From Diphasiastrum complanatum (lineage: Eukaryota > Streptophyta > Lycopodiopsida > Lycopodiales > Lycopodiaceae): a stretch of DNA of 64,000 nucleotides. A program made the position numbers and the translations under genes. The DNA lies in contig CM055108.1 in assembly GCA_029204225.1 (NCBI GenBank), forward strand, positions 46,857,486 through 46,921,485, given 5' to 3'. This document shows, one piece after another, positions 43,255 to 55,834 of the stretch (within the stretch, counting starts at the first letter, position 1; every line of letters starts with the position of its first letter). The notes beneath the pieces are model-generated. The model had not been told where the DNA came from. It saw only the letters and a program-made list of their open reading frames with translations, and ran no database searches.

Positions 43255-44588
43255 GTAAGTTAGTATTATTGCTTTATTGCTTTAAGGCCTGTTTTCTCTC
43301 AATGATTTTCTGGACCAAAAGAATGCATTTGAAAAATATGACTCGAGATTTTTTAGTAGATAACCTATACATTAACATTTGTTTGCAAGTAATCCTAAGA
43401 GCATTTACTTCTACTCTCAAAGTTCTTCGATGTAGTCATTTTCAATGATTTTACACAGTATCGTTGATGACTCATAAAATTGTATCTTTTTCTAAGAAAT
43501 TTGTCTTTGTCATAATGATGTATGCAAGCCAATGGAATGGAATGTTACCTCTTTGGCAAAGGCGGGATAACAATAAATGAAAGAGGAGGTAGAATGAGGG
43601 AGCAAGGAGCAAATGGAGCAATTGAGGAGGGACTTTATTTATCGTTTTAACTAGTTCAATGTTCTCTATACCTTTGTACAAGAAATTATCTAGTTCTGGC
43701 ACATAGTTTGAAATGCTACTTCAAATCAACTTAACTCATTGTTATACAATTGCAGATTCTTGATTGGTGAGAACTTACCTAAGGAAGTATGTTGTTTGTG
43801 CAATGAACAATTCGTATCTGAAATATTCTTTTGTGAAATAGAACACCTAATTTAATTAAAAATGTCAATGTATCATGTTGGTTAGTAGAGGGCGCTTCTA
43901 TTTTTGTTGCACAACAACGAGAATCATTTCCAACCTTGAAATGTTGGCCCTTTCCCCACCAGAAATCTTTAATTTATTTTAGGTGTTAATTTGATTTCTC
44001 ACTAGGAATTGACACCTGTTAAAGATATCTTAAAAGGGCCATCTACTTTGAGTGGGTTACCAGAGGATGCTTGTCATAAAAGGTGTAGTTGGGCCAATAA
44101 GTAAGAGTTGAAGCTTAAATTGAACAAGGTCTCTTTAGGCAGAAATAGTGCCCACTAACATATGCTCCAACTTGGAAAAAGAGGGCTTATATTACAAAGC
44201 CAAAAAGTGGGAATTCTAATTTTCAAGATTTTCGGCTCGTAATAAAATTAAAATTTATTATCATTGCCATAATATGTGACTAGCCCACTTCCAATAAGAT
44301 GGTATCAATGTGATTTTTCTAATCTTTGATTGTCCATCCATTTTATACCAATTTTGCAAATAAATTTAAGTTTCACATATTTGTAGGTTGGCTCCTTGGA
44401 TCCTTTTTATTGAAGAATTTTAAACAAGCATTTTCATATTGGGATGTAAACGATGCCAGTGTGATCTCCCCAGCTCGAAGACAAAACATGAGTTTTTGTT
44501 TTATGATTGGTTAGGTAAAATAGCTAGTGATTTATATGCCTAGTATTCTTCCAAGTTTTGGTTAGCTCTAGTACAATTTTGTGGGTAA
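43255..44588. other. intron-like or intergenic interval
   Basis: No coding sequence is recognised. It begins with the GTAAGT donor of the RING exon. Confidence 0.3.
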
Positions 44589-44954
44589 ATGATAGGCAAT
44601 CTTCACTTTGTGTGCATCTTTGGGTGCTTTCTATTGTTGGGTATTCCAAACATTGATTTTTCTGGCAAGCTCAAAGCAATTCCATTGTCTAGTTTTCAAA
44701 GTGATGAGTGGCCTACTCCTGACAGCATTATTTCTGAATCCTTGAGATGCAAGCTACTCATTGATATTAAAAATGCTATGAAAATAAGCATAGGCTCGAA
44801 AATTGTTCACCTAAGTTGGTTTATCTCATTGCATACCTTTGTTGATTTTTTCTCGAGTGCTAGTGTTCGTAGGACACCAACTTTATTTGTTTGCAAGGAT
44901 TTATCAGATGAGACTTTGTCAGGGAAAATCAATTATAGGCTTTGGTATGATTAA
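44589..44954 (+). CDS. 121-codon ORF, unrecognised
   Basis: An open frame with a hydrophobic start (CIFGCFLLLGIPNI) and then SDEWPTPDSIISESLRCKLL and TPTLFVCKDLSDETLSGKIN. The hydrophobic start could be a signal-anchor or chance. No homologue is recognised and no splice context is obvious. Confidence 0.2.
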   Translation: MIGNLHFVCIFGCFLLLGIPNIDFSGKLKAIPLSSFQSDEWPTPDSIISESLRCKLLIDIKNAMKISIGSKIVHLSWFISLHTFVDFFSSASVRRTPTLFVCKDLSDETLSGKINYRLWYD

Positions 44955-45239
44955 CTGGTTGGAGCTCCACATGCATAAATAGAATTGAAAATTCTCTTAG
45001 CCAGTTTTAGGATAGTAGTTGTCCATTTGCTTCTCAAAAGATGTAAACATAGTATTTTATAGATTTGATTAAGTGTCATAGGCCCTATTAATCAAACATT
45101 AACGTAACAATTGTATCGCTTTCATGGAAATTGGATAACTATCACAATATTCTCATTTGTTGTCAAATCTGAAGCAAGTGAAAGGCCCATGGAAAATACA
45201 ATAGACAATTCAACTTTTGGAGGCCTTTTGATAAGCATT

Positions 45240-45720
45240 AACAATGATGGTCTAAGACTTTTCGCATAGTCTCCATAGGGTTGGATATTGCATTTCTCCT
45301 AATACCTATGTTATGTAGACAACATCAACATATAATAAAGATGATGGTCAAAGACTTTGCAGGTGGACTCAAAATAATTGAAGATTGCATGTCTCCCATG
45401 TTATGTCGAATATTATCCTAGATGTCTCTATGTAAATTTGTGAAATTGGATATATTCACACAAATAGATATTTGAAGATGGTACGAACAATTGTCTCCTA
45501 TGTTCTATAGGGTATTCTCCTAGACATAACATTATAATAAAGATGATGGTCTAAGACTTTGGATGTGGAATCAATAGAGTTGAAGATTGCTCTTCTCCCA
45601 TGTTATGTCAAATATTTATCCTAGACATAACATCAAATGTTTATTGAAAATGCATGTTTGTTGTGAACATTTGAAGATGGTGGTACGAACAATTGTTGCA
45701 TGAGTTATGTCCCCACCAGC
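45240..45720. repeat. degenerate tandem repeat of about 200 bp
   Basis: Two ~200 bp units can be paired. ATGATGGTC(A/T)AAGACTTT occurs at 45341 and 45543, TTTGAAGATGG..TACGAACAATTGT at 45471 and 45670, and CTCCCATGTTATGTC inside each. A partial earlier unit starts near 45244. The pieces TCCTAGACATAACAT and CCATGTTATGTC are partly complementary, so each unit could fold. Confidence 0.55.
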
Positions 45721-47307
45721 CTAGATTTTTGAAAATGGAATTATGGATATTCTAACTCATAGGTGAAATTGGTAAGAAGTTTAGCATGTACATAAATTTT
45801 GTTGACATAATCACATGATAATCTATTCGTTTTCTTAAATTGTAGATGTTAATTCTTTATTTCTTGCACACGACGAAGCATAACATAGAGCAAAGATGTT
45901 TTTTTTTTTATAATTTGGTCTTTTGATGTGCTGTCATCACATATGAAAATGTTTATGTTATTGGGTACATGTGGACATAAGATCCTCAAGAAAAGTGTAA
46001 TCAACTGTAAGGGAAAGCATCTCGTCAATATGCCTCCAACCGAGATTGAGTTCTCTTGAAAGAAGGAACAAAAAACGTGATTCTAAAACATCACTCTTGT
46101 GAATCCAACCAGCTGTCCAATTCAATGGTGCTTGAGGACCTATAATAGATAGGAATAGAGCAAAGAAATGATGAACTTGGCATGAGTATGCCATAGGAAA
46201 ATATACAAGTGGGAATCGAAAATATGTGTTTCTTTTTTACAATATACATAAAAATAGCTTTTGGACGAAACAAACACAAGCACAAAAAGAAGTGAAATCA
46301 AATCAACATAGAAGATGACAAAAATGAAATGGTAAGGCAATGAAAATAAACACTAGTCAAAAATTTGGAAGTTGGAAAGCTAATTAATTGGCTCCGAAGC
46401 ACAGCTAGTATAAAAGTATGTAACATGATTGCACATTTTGTTTTGGAATGCATTCCGGGTAATCCCATTAGGGTTTCTGAGAACGTGCATTAAAATTATT
46501 ATTTTTTGGGTTCTAAAGAAAGGAATAGGAATTTTGGCTTTTTCTTGTTCTATCACATTGTCAACTTTTTTAGGTTGTTCGAAATGTTTTTTCCTTGCTT
46601 TTTTTTTATGTCTTTTTCAAAGTTTTGATATTTTTTTAAGGAAAAAAACGTGTTTTAGAACATTGTATGGTACGTAATATATAATAAGAAGCTATTGAGG
46701 AAGCGGACTCTTGTCTAGATCTTTGGTCCACACAAAAACACTAAGAGGCTGAAAAAGAACTGCTACAAACCTCAAAATTGTATACCAAAAATCAGCAAGT
46801 GTTTATGAAGCCAGATCACTATAGAAACTCTTCAAAATAGGCGCTAGATGCCAATAGATGCTGCCCATATGTTGTGAAAATTGGCCTGCAAGAAAAGTAC
46901 TCAAAGTGTGAGAATACCTTAAAACGGTAGATGCTTGATGTCAATATAAGATGTCCTTTGTCATCCTAACTTTTCTTGGTTATGCAACTACTTTCAATCA
47001 TAGATTAAGTATATTTTTATTTAGAGCAACTCCTAACTAGTTTTTGAATGATGTGTGTTTCCCTAGATGGAAAGCTTATTGAGAACATAAGCTTTGGTAA
47101 TTCCTTTTAGATGGAGTGACTACTTCTAATTTTCGTTGAGCATATGAAATCTAAGCAATTCTTAAGGGGAATTCATTCAAGGTTTTCTTTTTGTGGATTA
47201 ATTCTTTTATGAATTTCATGGTTTTTATCTATCCCTAAAGTATCCCTTTGAATACCCTAAACTCTCAAATACTTTTTCAATTTTTCAAATTTTTTAAATA
47301 AAAAGAA
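45721..47307. other. AT-rich interval without recognised gene
   Basis: Short frames only on both strands (for example 45958-46194 minus). No LTR, transposon motif or host gene is recognised. Confidence 0.3.
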
Positions 47308-48050
47308 ACAATTGTTGGGGGTTTTCCCAACAAAGTGTAAATAAATAAAATCATTCAATAAAATGTGTTGCGAGAGCATGACATCCTGCACACGTAAGCC
47401 CATGGCCTGAACTTAGAGATTATTTTTTAGAGTTGGGTCCAAATTGGGACTCACATGAATCTTGTGATTATCAATGTACTTTTTGTGGACCCTTGGATCA
47501 AGTTGGGTTCAAGATGAATGGCTAAGATCGTTGTGAATATTAGCCAATAGGATTGAGGGGCAAAGGCCTTCCATATTTTATAAAAAGGCACCATTTGTAC
47601 ACTATTTTCATGCTTAATGAGAAGGAGGAAACTCTACCAATTTTGGAAGAGAAGCATCCTCATTTGCAATTCAATGCTTGCTATTACTCTTGTTGTTTTC
47701 TATTGCTTTCAAGTTCATGCTTTTTGGTTTCAATACTTTATGTTTCTCCTTTAGTAAGTACAATGTGCATTTGAGCTAACCTCCAGCCTCCCTCTATCTC
47801 TCTCTTCTATCTTCTTTTCCCTCCATCTTTTCTAATCATCCCCTTCCTTTCACCTACAATCATGATGAATGTTAGTGTAGAGGAGTAGAGTTAAGGGAGA
47901 GTAGTGTTAGTGGTGAGTAGAGTTAAGGGAGAAAGTAGGAAACTAACTGAAAAATAGCATCTATGCATAGTTAAGTACTTATTCAGTGATCTAACCCTTG
48001 TTGACAGGCGGGAGGACTATACTACGCGAGATCGTCGACCCTACAACAAT
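47308..48050 (+). repeat. solo LTR of the G2 family with 5 bp target duplication
   Basis: The LTR (47313-48045, 733 bp) runs TGTTGGGGG to GTCGACCCTACA. ACAAT precedes it (47308-47312) and follows it (48046-48050). No primer site follows, so the element recombined to a solo LTR. It matches the G2 5' LTR (55014-55833) but lacks ~90 bp present there after AAGCCCATGGCC. Confidence 0.9.
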
Positions 48051-48678
48051 AGATACTATTTTATTTGTTCAAGGTTATTTTCGAAACATGAGTAACCCTT
48101 TTTCAACAATTGATTTGAATAGGTAACTCTACTTGTCAGATTTTCAATATTCTTTTGACTACTAGACAAATAAACTGATTAAATCCATAGCGATATTTTG
48201 CACTATGCTTGACACAAACAACCTTGTCCATTTTAGGAAGAGGAGCGTGCCAGTTATGGTTAGAAAACCAACCTTTAAACCCAAGTGCTATAGATGATAC
48301 CCTTTGCAAAGATTATTTTGGCTTTACAAAGTTGGAATATGAAGACCTTACATGCACGAGAAGCTTGTATGTAGTTGTCTTTAATGCATGCAATAAATAT
48401 GACTTTGCCATCCTAGAAATATAACTAGTGACTCCTATTATTACCAGTTAGCATCACACTTGTTTGTAGTCCACATCGTTTTACCTCTTAGTATGTGGAC
48501 AACTACTTCTAGGTAATATAGAATTTTTCCTTTGAAATTTGTAGTTATGTATAATCATTTTTTATGCCTTTCTTCCTCTTTGTTCTGCATGAGCAAGCTG
48601 CATCCAGGGGAGAACATCTATGGACATTTTGAGTTATACAAATGATACAAAGAGAAAGATTGCATATTTATAGTGGAT
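48051..48678. other. interval between solo LTR and C1
   Basis: One 71-codon frame (48209-48424 plus) shows no known motif. It is the left flank of the C1 insertion; the right flank continues at 54678. Confidence 0.3.
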
Positions 48679-48683
48679 CCTCT

Positions 48684-49374
48684 TGTGAAAAGTACAGTAC
48701 TAAGGACCATAAATGGATCTTTGAATGATCCACAAGGTGATTGTATGCTTGTTAAACAATCTATCAGAAACTAGTCATCAGAAAACAAGATCTAGTTTAG
48801 CAGCTTGATAGGAAACAAGTAGAGACAATCAAAGCATTGATCAATTAGTATAATCCAACTCCACACGTGTGGAAATAAGGCTGTAGTACGGCCTGTAGAC
48901 AGTGTTTACAAAGTGCCAAAGCTGGATTTCATTGGAAACTTAGAGTAATCACCATACAATGAGAGGAAACTCGAGTTTCTCCTTGAGGCTCCAAAAAGTT
49001 TCTATCTTCTCACTATGGAGAATGGGAATACATAGTAAAACACACTTCCTTTGCAAAGTTAGGTGAAAATCCAGCATGTAATAAGGAAGTAGACTCCACT
49101 TTCTTGCCCTAATGTGAAAACCCTAGCCTAGATCCAAGAGTCATGCTTGGTAGGTGCATGGTAGGTACAAATCTCATCATAAATCATGGTCTAGATCCTA
49201 CAAAGTAGGAATCACTACCAAATAGACACAACCACTCCTCTTGACTCGTGGTAACCTACTTTAGGTGTGTATGTATAAGTGGCACTTTGGCCATTCAAGT
49301 AACCAACAAACAATATTGACAAAATGTACAATATTCTACATGGCTAGATTTGCCAATGTAGGCAATTTTTCACA
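48684..49374 (-). repeat. 3' LTR of C1
   Basis: 691 bp, preceded on the minus strand by the purine run GAGGAGGAG. It matches 53982-54672 nearly base for base. Confidence 0.9.
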
Positions 49375-51211
49375 CTCCTCCTCAAATCTAGCCTTGGAGA
49401 TCACAATGCTTTTATCAATAACTCCAATTGAAGATCTAAGCTTGACAAATGAATCTTTAGGTAAAGGTTTAGTAAACAAATCAGCCAAGCAACTTGATGA
49501 TGGCACGTGTTGGAGCTTGATCTCTTTAGTTTGCACTTTTTTCCTCACGAAATGATGAGCAATTTCGATGTGTTTGCTCCTTGCATGGAATGTAGGATTA
49601 GTTGCAAGTGATTGGGCTGATTGGTTGTCACAATAGATGATAGGGATCTCCTCCTCCATGACATGAAGCTCCACCAAAAGCCTTTTGAGCCACAAGACCT
49701 CCTTGCATGTTAATGTCAAGGTCTTGTATTCGGATTCTGTCTAAGATAGGGAGATGGTATCTTGCTTTTTGGAAAGCCATGATACTACTCCATCACATAG
49801 AAAGGTGGCAAAGGCACTTGTTGATCTTCTATCCACTTTGTCACCTGCAAAATCCGAGTCACTATAGGCTCTTAAGCCAAGATTAGTTCCTCTATACAAA
49901 ATACCAAAATTCTTAGTGAATGAATTGTATCTAAGAACCCATCTTCCAATGTGAAACTAGAGGACTTTGCATGAATTGGCTTAACTTTCCAACACTATAA
50001 CTAAGATCAGGTCTAGTTATAATTAAATAGATCAAGGAGCCAATAAGCCTTCTATATAATGTGATGTCCTCAAAGGATGCTTCATCACAACCAATAGATG
50101 CTTTTACATGTTGCTCCATTGGTGTATCAATGACTTTACAATTCTTTATTCCAAATCTATCTAGGATGGATCTAGCATATTTAGATTGACAAATGAAGCT
50201 AAAATCACATCCTCTAATAACCTCTATTCCAAGAATGAAGCTCAATAGGCCGAGATCTACCATCTTAAACTCTTTTGCTAAAGCAATTTTTACATCTCTA
50301 ATTCCATTTAGATCATTACCACTCAAGATAGTGTCATCTACATACAAAACAAGAATAATGATCATGCCATCATGAAAACTTATATACAATGATGGATCAT
50401 AGGCACTCATTACAAAATTGATGGAAATGAGAAAAGAGTTTAGCCTAGAGTACCATGTTCTAGGTGCTTGCTTGAGCCCATAAAGGCTCTTCTTCAAAAA
50501 ACACACCTTTCCTTCATGCTTTGCCTTGATGAAGCCCTCGGGTTGCCTCATGTAGATCTCTTCCTCCAAATAACCATTGAGGAATGCATCTGTGAAGTCA
50601 AGTTGGAATAGCTCCCAATTGAAGGTTGTAGCAAGACTAATGATCAACCTGATAGTAACAAGCTTAGCCACAGGAGCAAAGGTCTCATCATAGTCAATGC
50701 CTTTGGTTTGTAAAAAACCTTTGGCAACAAGCCTAGATTTATGCTTGCTTATTGATCCATCTTGATTATACTTCAACCTAAACACCCACTTGCAATCAAG
50801 AGGTTTCTTCCCTTGAGGAAGATCCACAAGATCCCAAGTATGATTCTCAATAAGAGCATCATACTCTACTTGCATAGCATCCATCCAACTTTTAGACTTA
50901 CAAGCATCTTCATAGCATGTTGGCTCATCTAACATTGAAGTAAGAAAGGTGTAAGATGTGAAAGATGATGAGCCTTCCCTTTGATCACCTTGACCATCAT
51001 AGGTGAGCCTCAATGGCTCGGATCTTGCCCTTGTAGATCTTCTTGGAGTTCTTGGAGTTCTTGCATCTTGAGGTGGATCCTCAAGTTCTTCTTCACTTGG
51101 AAGCTCCTCCTCCATCCTAGCATGATCCTTGGCATCAAGATGATTAGTAGCATTATCATCCAAATCACAAGCATGTCCTTCATAAAAAATAACATCCCTA
51201 CTCACTATCAC
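49375..51211 (-). pseudogene. pol: copia RT and RNase H (C1)
   Basis: From the integrase tail (SRDVIFYEGHA) through an acidic Pro/Arg-rich linker the frame enters RT: NHTWDLVDLPQGKKPLDCKW, FQLDFTDAFLNGYLEEEIYM, SLYGLKQAPRTWY, catalytic LVLYVDD (~50340), GSLIYLIITRPDLSYSVGKL. A shift near 49935 leads to RNase H: YSDSDFAGD, one stop near 49740, VLWLKRLLVEL, IYCDNQSAQSL, ARSKHIEIAHHFVR, and LADLFTKPLP. The frame stop lies inside the 3' LTR. All usual catalytic residues are present. Confidence 0.9.
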
Positions 51212-52540
51212 CTTGCTAGTGATGGGATTGAAGACTCTATAACCTTTGCTATTCTCACCATATCCACAAAGATGCCTTTGATGGATGTTGCATCATCCTT
51301 CCTTCTCTTATCCAAGGATTGGTGTACATAGCAAGTGGATCCAAAAACTTTGAGATCTTTGAGATTGGGCTTCTCTCCAAATAGAGCTTCAAATGGTGTG
51401 ATTCCTCCAATGGCTTGGTTTGGCAATCTATTGCACAAATAGTTAGCACAAGTTATTGCTTCACCCCAAAATGGTTTGGATAGAGAAGCATCTAGTCTTA
51501 AGGCCTTAGCACACTCACAAAGAGATCTATTTCTTCTCTCACTCACTCCATTTTGTTGAGGGGTGTATGGACATGACAACTCCCTCTTTATGCCATTAGA
51601 ACTACAAAAGTCAATCAACTTATTGGAGATATATTCACCTCCATTATCACTCCTTAATACCTTAATCTTGGTACTAAGTTGATTTTCTACCAAAGTCTTG
51701 AACTTTACAAACGAATCAAACACCATTGATTTGTTAGACAAGAGGTACATCCAACAAAATCTAGAATAGTCATCAATGAAAATTACATAGTACTTGGCAC
51801 CACCATTAGACTTATGTGAAAAACTATGAACATCCGAATGGATGAGTTCAAGAGGGGAGTTTGATCTTGATGTAGATCTTGAGAAGGGTAGTTTGTGAGC
51901 CTTTGAGAGACTGCATGCTTCACATCTCTTCCCACACTTTGACAAATGCTTGGGGAGTCCAACTGCAAGCTCCTTTGTAGCCATAGATTCCATGGCTTTA
52001 TAGTTGGGGTGGCCCAACCTTTTGTGCCGCAATTCCACTTTTGATAGCTCCACCTTTGCCAAGTTAACACTCTCCACTGCAATATTAGCATCAAGCTTAA
52101 ACAATCTACCTTGCTTAAAGCCTTTGGCTATACTTTCATCATTTCTAAGGATGGAACAAACTCCATGCTTAAATTGTACATCTAGGCCATTATCCATTAA
52201 CTGGCCAACACTAAGCAAACTCTTGGTTAACTTAGGAACATAAAGAACATTATCTAGATTCATCCTTTTGGATGATCCCACATACAAGGGAATTGTTCCT
52301 ATTCCACTTATCTTACATTCTTGACTACTTGCAGTATAGATTGATCTATGTAAGTCATTGTAAGAAAGTAAGGTGGAGAATATGTCCTTTTGATATGTCA
52401 TGTGGGAACTTGCCCCACTATCAATCCACCAAGAATCATTGGTGTTGCTCTTGGATGATGGTGGTTTGTTGGAAACCATCAATGATGACTCTTCATCCTC
52501 CTCTTCCTCCTGATGTGCAATGTTGCTTTGTTTGCTCTCT
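51208..52540 (-). pseudogene. pol: copia protease and integrase (C1)
   Basis: The protease has WWIDSGASSHMTYQ (~52420), VLYVPKLTKSLLSVGQL and GRLFKLDA. Integrase follows with its zinc site (HKRLGHPNYKAM and CGKRCEACSLSKAH, ~52030-51890), catalytic Asp in LIHSDVH, Asp in LRSDNGGEYIS and Glu in TPQQNGVSERRNRS. A frameshift near 51250 separates it from the next part. It is otherwise open for 424 codons. Confidence 0.9.
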
Positions 52541-53349
52541 TGTGCCTTCTTCTTCTTGAGACATTCTGATTCAAAATGTCATTTCTTTTCATAGAAAAAA
52601 CATTTGTACTTGGACTTGTCTTTGATCTTGCCCTTTGAGCTTGAAGCCTCATCCTCCTCCTTGGTCTCCTTGAAGTGCTTCTTCTTACTATTGGTCTTCT
52701 TCTTGCTTTTGAATGAGAAATTAGCTTTCTCATCACCATCCTGCAGAGAAATAGCATTCATTCTTGCATTGGTATGCAACATCCTACACTCTTCAGCTAC
52801 TAATACACTGTGTAGCTTTTCTATAGTAGGCAAAGTGTCTTGGATTGCAAAGCTTTGGACCAAATTTGTAAAGCCACTCCCTAGACCATTTAGGACAATC
52901 TGAACAAGCTCACTATCTTGAATCTTCTCTCCAATGGAAGCTAACTCCCTATTAAGAGACTTGATTCTTAGCACATAATCTTGTGCATTCTCATCACTCC
53001 TCTTCATGCTTTGTAGAATCTGATTTCTAAGCATGAGAACCCTCGAAGTGTTACTAGACTCGTAGATAGATTTTAAAGATTCCCAAGCCTCTTTAGAACT
53101 CTTACATGATGATACTTCCCCTAAAAGATCATTGCTTACATTCATCTTAATACAGTGAAGTGCAAGCCTAGACCTCTTCTTGTATCTCACTAATTCCTAT
53201 GCACCTAGAGGTTCATCTTCATCATCTATTAGAAACTCATAAAGATCATGGAGCACCATTAGTGACTCAATCCTCACTTTCCAAATAGCATAATTGGTAG
53301 AATTTAACCTCTCACTAGCTTCTAGTAGGTAGGCTCCCACTGATCCTAT
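52541..53349 (-). pseudogene. gag: copia gag (C1), start codon lost
   Basis: The position of the C4 start ATG holds ATA here (complement of 53347-53349), so the initiation codon is mutated. The Gag core is clear (RSRLALHCIKMNVSNDLLGE, AWESLKSIYESSNTSRVLML, LVQIVLNGLGSGFTNLVQSF). A TAG occurs near 53199, and the knuckle is damaged (Tyr for the second Cys, followed by TGA at ~52577). It stays in phase with protease and integrase. Confidence 0.85.
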
Positions 53350-53981
53350 CTTACTAACAAGATTCTACACACAAGATATAGATTTGTTTGTACTTGAAAC
53401 TCACAAAGGTTTCTAACTTGCAGTGTTTCACTCAAATGTTGACTTCTAATCTGACAAATGGATTTGTAATCACAGTTCTATCACTCCCTCACAAGCTGGA
53501 ATGAAGATATGATGAGATGAAAACTACACTCAAGCAAATCTTGCCAATCTTGGCTATTCTTGGACAAAAACTGACTTTATCTCTCTCATTCACTTTGATG
53601 TACTTTCAAGACCTGGTTTCCACTTTAAGAAGGTCTGAAATCAGCCTAGATTAATTGGTTTTCATGAAACAAATTCAAAACTAATCAATGGCAAGTGTTC
53701 TTGGTAGCTTATTCTAGGATTTGCACCAAAAATTACATCAAACTGACACCAGATGAATTTTCTATGATCCAATGAATATGGGTTATTAAATGCTGGTTCA
53801 GAGATGCCCACACGTGTGAACAGTACGAATTTTGATCCTGAAAAAGTTTGGGATCAAATCACCTCACCAAAACCTGGATACCAGCTCGCCCTTCCAATAC
53901 TAGCTTTTTGCACCAAAACCTGCTAAAACTGGATTAGATTCAAACACAGATCAATGGCCTTGTACTTGGAGTGGATCCTCT
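53350..53981 (-). other. leader of C1
   Basis: Noncoding, similar to the C4 leader (34975-35419). Directly after the LTR I see no clear match to the common copia primer site TGGTATCAGAGC. Confidence 0.6.
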
Positions 53982-54672
53982 TGTGAAAAGTACAGTACTA
54001 AGGACCATAAATGGATCTTTGAATGATCCACAAGGTGATTGTATGCTTGTTAAACAATCTATCAGAAACTAGTCATCAGAAAACAAGATCTAGTTTAGCA
54101 GCTTGATAGGAAACAAGTAGAGACAATCAAAGCATTGATCAATTAGTATAATCCAACTCCACACGTGTGGAAATAAGGCTGTAGTACGGCCTGTAGACAG
54201 TGTTTACAAAGTGCCAAAGCTGGGTTTCATTGGAAAAATAGAGTAATCACCATACAATGAGAGGAAACTCGAGTTTCTCCTTGAGGCTCCAAAAAGTTTC
54301 TATCTTCTCACTATGGAGAATGGGAATACATAGTAAAACACACTTCCTTTGCAAAGTTAGGTGAAAATCCAGCATGTAATAAGGAAGTAGACTCCACTTT
54401 CTTGCCCTAATGTGACAACCCTAGCCTAGATCCAAGAGTCATGCTTGGTAGGTGCATGGTAGGTACAAATCTCATCATAAATCATGGTCTAGATCCTACA
54501 AAGTAGGAATCACTACCAAATAGACACAACCACTCCTCTTGACTCGTGGTAACCTACTTTAGGTGTGTATGTACAAGTGGCACTTTGGCCATTCAAGTAA
54601 CCAACAAACAATATTGACAAAATGTACAATATTCTACATGGCTAGATTTGCCAATGTAGGCAATTTTTCACA
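53982..54672 (-). repeat. 5' LTR of C1
   Basis: 691 bp; on the minus strand it starts TGTGAAAAATTGCC and ends ACTTTTCACA. CCTCT adjoins it at 54673-54677. Confidence 0.9.
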
Positions 54673-54677
54673 CCTCT

Positions 54678-55013
54678 TTTTCAATGTGGGTCCGTCCATT
54701 TCTTTTTTATTTTATTTGAAAAGACTTTTCTTTCTTCAATTTGCCAAAGTAGCCTTAAGCATGTCGAACACTTTTTTTTGTACTCTCCCATCCCACGATA
54801 GAGATGCATGACATATGATGTTTTCATTCTCAATAATAACTAGAAAGGATCCTCTCTTCCCAAAGGAACATAGCTGGCCGCATACCAAAAATCCTTGTGT
54901 ACAAGTTGAGATTGTTACGTATTTCAATGAGCGTCTAAGAAACTTGCAAATGTAATGTATGCATTGAGTTCAAACTTATTGGCAAGTGGCAACTTACTAA
55001 GGGCAGTGGGTCC
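54678..55013. other. short interval between C1 and G2
   Basis: No coding sequence is recognised. It is the right flank of C1 and the left flank of G2; GGTCC (55009-55013) is the expected left copy of the G2 target duplication. Confidence 0.4.
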
Positions 55014-55833
55014 TGTTGGGGGTACTCCCAACAAAGTGTAAATAAATAAAATCATTCAATAAAATGTGTTGCGAGGGCATGGCATCTTGCACGCGTAAGC
55101 CCATGGCCCAATGAGCACACAAGTAAAGTTGTAAATAAAATAAACTTGACTTGGGCCTTGGAATTAAAATAAAACTAGAGGCCCAAAATCATATTTATAC
55201 TTAGAGATTATTTTTTAGAGTTGGGTCCAAATTGGGACTCACATGAATCTTGTGATTACCAATGTACTTTTTGTGGACCCTTGGATCAAGTTGGGTCCAA
55301 GATGAATGGATAGGATCATTGTGAATATTAGCCAATAGGATTGAGGGGCAAAGGCCTTCCCCATTTTATAAAAAGGCACAATTTGTACACTATTTTCATG
55401 CTTAATGAGAAGGAGGAAACTCTACCAATTTTGGAAGAGAAGCATCCTCATTTGCAATTCAATGCTTGCTATTACTCTTGTTGTTTTCTATTGCTTTCAA
55501 GTTCATGCTTTTTGGTTCCAGTACTTTATGTTTCTCCTTTAGCAAGTACAATGTGCATTTGAGCTAACCTCCAGCCTCCCTCTATCTCTCTCTTCTATCT
55601 TCTTTCCCCTCCATCTTTTCTAATCATGCCCTTCCTTTCACCTACAATCATGATGAATGTTAGTGTAGAGGAGTAGAGTTAAGGGAGAGTAGTGTTAGTG
55701 GTGAGTAGAGTTAAGGGAGAAAGTAGAAAACTAACTAAAAATAGCATCTATGCATAGTTAGGTACCTATCCAGTGATCTAACACTTGTTGACAGGTGGGA
55801 GGGCTATACTACGTGAGATCGTCGACCCTACAA
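55014..55833 (+). repeat. 5' LTR of G2
   Basis: 820 bp from TGTTGGGGGTACTCCC to GTCGACCCTACA. A second family member is the solo LTR at 47313-48045. The inner half holds purine-rich repeats such as GTTAAGGGAGA and AGTGTTAG. Confidence 0.9.
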
Positions 55834-55834
55834 T

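Larger units (their letters stand above)
48684..54672 (-). mobile_element. C1: complete Ty1/copia element with both LTRs
   Basis: This is the only complete element in the window, 5,989 bp, minus strand. Both LTRs are 691 bp with ends TGTGAAAA/TTTTCACA, the same ends as C2. CCTCT flanks it on both sides (48679-48683 and 54673-54677). By eye the LTRs differ at about five positions, so insertion is recent. Despite this, gag and pol carry stops and shifts, so it was probably moved by proteins supplied by a relative. One oddity is that the seven bases beyond the left CCTCT match those inside the right LTR, leaving some doubt about the exact LTR end. Confidence 0.9.

Noticed and set aside
43750-43870. 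Second exon of the RING gene after TTGCAG at ~43754
   Set aside because: In the required phase it stops after two codons, and it does not show the expected GSAF or second CxxC.
48670-48684. LTR of C1 ending at GGATCCACT
   Set aside because: It would give no target duplication, whereas ending at TTTTCACA gives CCTCT on both sides and the same termini as C2; some doubt is kept in the findings.
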